Positions 6,262-7,557 of a stretch of 7,557 nt of DNA are shown one piece after another. Under the pieces are notes generated by a model. It was not told where the DNA came from. It did no database searches and worked only from the letters and a program-made list of their open reading frames with translations. The translations under genes and the position numbers were made by a program. The stretch spans positions 1-7,557 of the forward strand of contig CAMLDH010000185.1 of the NCBI GenBank assembly GCA_946478765.1. The letters are read 5' to 3'. Each line of letters begins with the position of its first letter. Position 1 is the first letter of the stretch. This stretch comes from an uncultured Oxalobacteraceae bacterium (GTDB lineage: Bacteria > Pseudomonadota > Gammaproteobacteria > Burkholderiales > Burkholderiaceae).

Positions 6262-7413
6262 TTGCCCGTGGCGTTGCAGCTTCTTTCTTTCATTCTGATT
6301 TCGTTGGCCGCGCATATCGCATTGATTGGCGCGCGGGTGACCACCTCGCTTTATGCATTGTCGTTACACGCGTCCGAATTCACCGTTGGCTCCGTGATCG
6401 CGCTGTTTGCGCTGCTGCCGATGTTCGCTGCAGTATCGATGGGGCGCTTGATCGATCGTATTGGCATCGCAAAGCCGATGATCGGCGGCGCTCTGTTGAT
6501 GGCGGCCGGCTGCGCGATTCCCAGCATGCTGGGCGGATTGCCGGTGTTGTATCTGGCCGCCGTCCTGATCGGCAGCGGCTTTTTGGCGATTCATGTGTCG
6601 TCTCAGCATGCCGTCGGCGCCATGAGCACGACCGGCACGCGCGCCGGCAATTTCAGTTGGCTGGCGCTGGGCTACTCGGTGTCGAGCTTCAGCGGGCCGG
6701 TGATTGCGGGTTTTGTCATCGATCATGCGCGCCACAGTGTTGCGTATGCAGTCTGCGGCGGTTTTGCATTGATCTCGTTGCTATTGACGATTGCCGGCGG
6801 CATGACACGCGTGAAGCTGCCGCAGCATGAGGGCGAACCCGCATCGGAAAGCGTAATGGATCTGTTGCGCGACGCCGAAATGCGGCGCATCTACCTGATC
6901 AGCGTGCTGCTCGGTTCGGCGTGGGATCTGTTCAGTTTCGTGATGCCGATCCACGGCACGCATCTGGGATTTTCAGCCTCCACCATCGGCTTGATTCTCG
7001 GCTGCTTTTCGGGCGCCACCTTTACGATCCGCCTCGCCATGCAGTGGATTTCGCGCCGCTATTCCGAGTGGCAGGTGCTTGTCACGGCGCTGGCGCTGGC
7101 GACGCTTTGCTATGCGCTTCTGCCGTTCATGACAAGCCCGTTCTCGATCATGCTGGTGGCCGCGACACTCGGCCTGGCCTTGGGTTCCAGTCAGCCCAAC
7201 GTGCTGGCGCTGTTGCACCATGCGTCGCCGGCAGGACGCGCCGGCGAAGCGGTCGGGGTGCGGGTGACAATCAGCAATGCATGCCAGGTGGCGCTGCCGC
7301 TTGCGTTTGGCGCCGCCGGCGCCACATTGGGATTGTTCGCGGTATTCTGGGGCATGGGCGCCATGATCGGCGCCGGGGTGCCGCTGGCGTGGCGCAAGGC
7401 ATTTGGAAAGTAA
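6262..7413 (+). CDS. Major facilitator superfamily transporter
   Basis: This 383-aa inner-membrane secondary transporter has about twelve hydrophobic segments by eye (approximately 3-25, 38-60, 71-90, 93-113, 130-155, 160-180, 208-230, 240-262, 270-290, 294-315, 332-355, 358-378). The MFS motif A lies in the loop after helix 2: GRLIDRIG at 61-68. The charged loop around 185-205 (KLPQHEGEPASES) is the usual central cytoplasmic loop between two six-helix halves. The substrate cannot be told; small-molecule or drug efflux is typical of this size class. The frame has no ATG at the N-terminus: TTG at 6262 or GTG at 6268 are the possible starts, neither with a recognisable Shine-Dalgarno. The frame is open upstream only to 6223. 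It is divergent from tcdA and ends at a terminator-like hairpin. Confidence 0.9.
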   Translation: MPVALQLLSFILISLAAHIALIGARVTTSLYALSLHASEFTVGSVIALFALLPMFAAVSMGRLIDRIGIAKPMIGGALLMAAGCAIPSMLGGLPVLYLAAVLIGSGFLAIHVSSQHAVGAMSTTGTRAGNFSWLALGYSVSSFSGPVIAGFVIDHARHSVAYAVCGGFALISLLLTIAGGMTRVKLPQHEGEPASESVMDLLRDAEMRRIYLISVLLGSAWDLFSFVMPIHGTHLGFSASTIGLILGCFSGATFTIRLAMQWISRRYSEWQVLVTALALATLCYALLPFMTSPFSIMLVAATLGLALGSSQPNVLALLHHASPAGRAGEAVGVRVTISNACQVALPLAFGAAGATLGLFAVFWGMGAMIGAGVPLAWRKAFGK

Positions 7414-7444
7414 AAAATTCACTGGCCCATATGCCGTAATTTTT
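7413..7444 (+). terminator. Terminator-like hairpin overlapping the MFS stop
   Basis: AAAAATT (7413-7419) pairs with AATTTTT (7438-7444). Inside, AC (7421-7422) pairs with GT (7436-7437) and GGC (7424-7426) with GCC (7433-7435) around a CCATAT loop, with single-base bulges at 7420 and 7423. A GC core flanked by an A-tract and a T-run is the layout of an intrinsic terminator. The GC core is short, so strength is uncertain. Confidence 0.5.
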
Positions 7445-7491
7445 GGCAAATTTTGATACAAGACAAGTCGCACCCGCAATTCTCAGGTATG

Positions 7492-7530
7492 TTGACAATC
7501 GCCCTAGTACCGCCTCCGGTAAATCCTCCG
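7492..7530 (+). promoter_or_regulatory. Leader of the next gene: consensus -35, hairpin and CCTCCG repeat
   Basis: A perfect TTGACA (7492-7497) lies about 47 nt before the next start, but the hexamer 17 nt later (TCCGGT) is a poor -10. Downstream, TACCG (7508-7512) and CGGTA (7517-7521) form a perfect 5-bp stem with a CCTC loop, and CCTCCG occurs twice (7513-7518, 7525-7530). These could be promoter and operator elements, but the evidence is limited to the motifs themselves. Confidence 0.25.
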
Positions 7531-7543
7531 TCAAAGGAAATCG

Positions 7544-7557
7544 ATGGATTTTTTCGA
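7544..7557 (+). CDS. Start of a new gene, cut by the right edge
   Basis: ATG at 7544 begins a frame reading MDFF before the window ends. AAGGA (7534-7538) lies 5 nt upstream, a good ribosome binding site, and the start comes 130 nt after the MFS stop and past a terminator-like stem. Only four codons are visible, so the product cannot be named and the call rests on the ribosome binding site and spacing. Confidence 0.45.

Overview
The window looks like a chromosomal stretch of a Gram-negative proteobacterium. High GC3 coding sequence, an outer-membrane-type lipoprotein, a GGDEF-EAL protein and proteins resembling E. coli GuaC and TcdA throughout suggest a betaproteobacterium, possibly Burkholderiales/Oxalobacteraceae. 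That placement is inference from protein style and composition; no search was run.

Layout. (1) Positions 1-1424 (+) hold the C-terminal part of a PAS-type sensor / GGDEF / EAL protein of cyclic-di-GMP turnover, cut by the left edge. (2) Positions 1561-4135 (+) hold a probable operon: a lipoprotein calcineurin-like metallophosphoesterase, GMP reductase (guaC) and, 4 nt later, an RNA 2',3'-cyclic phosphodiesterase (thpR/ligT). A promoter-like pair precedes the first gene, and a small hairpin overlaps its Shine-Dalgarno. (3) Positions about 4122-5245 hold a patch of different character: a possible 46-codon ORF overlapping the end of thpR, then an unrecognised 305-aa gene of low GC and ATA-rich codon use. 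The patch ends near a solo REP-type element (GTAG plus an imperfect palindrome). (4) Positions 5319-6182 (-) hold tcdA, which cyclises t6A to ct6A in tRNA. It converges on the orphan gene. (5) Positions 6262-7413 (+) hold an MFS transporter, divergent from tcdA, with an apparent non-ATG start and a terminator-like hairpin overlapping its stop. (6) The window ends 14 bases into a probable new gene.

Functionally, guaC (purine interconversion), thpR (RNA 2',3'-cyclic ends) and the phosphoesterase all act on phosphate or nucleotide chemistry, but their grouping may only be co-transcription. Most of the window is ordinary housekeeping and accessory chromosome. The parts least explained by known families are the low-GC orphan gene with its upstream mini-ORF and flanking REP, and the short symmetric divergent promoter region between tcdA and the MFS gene. 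I found no tRNA, rRNA, CRISPR array, insertion sequence or transposase. No gene-free stretch exceeds 300 bases.
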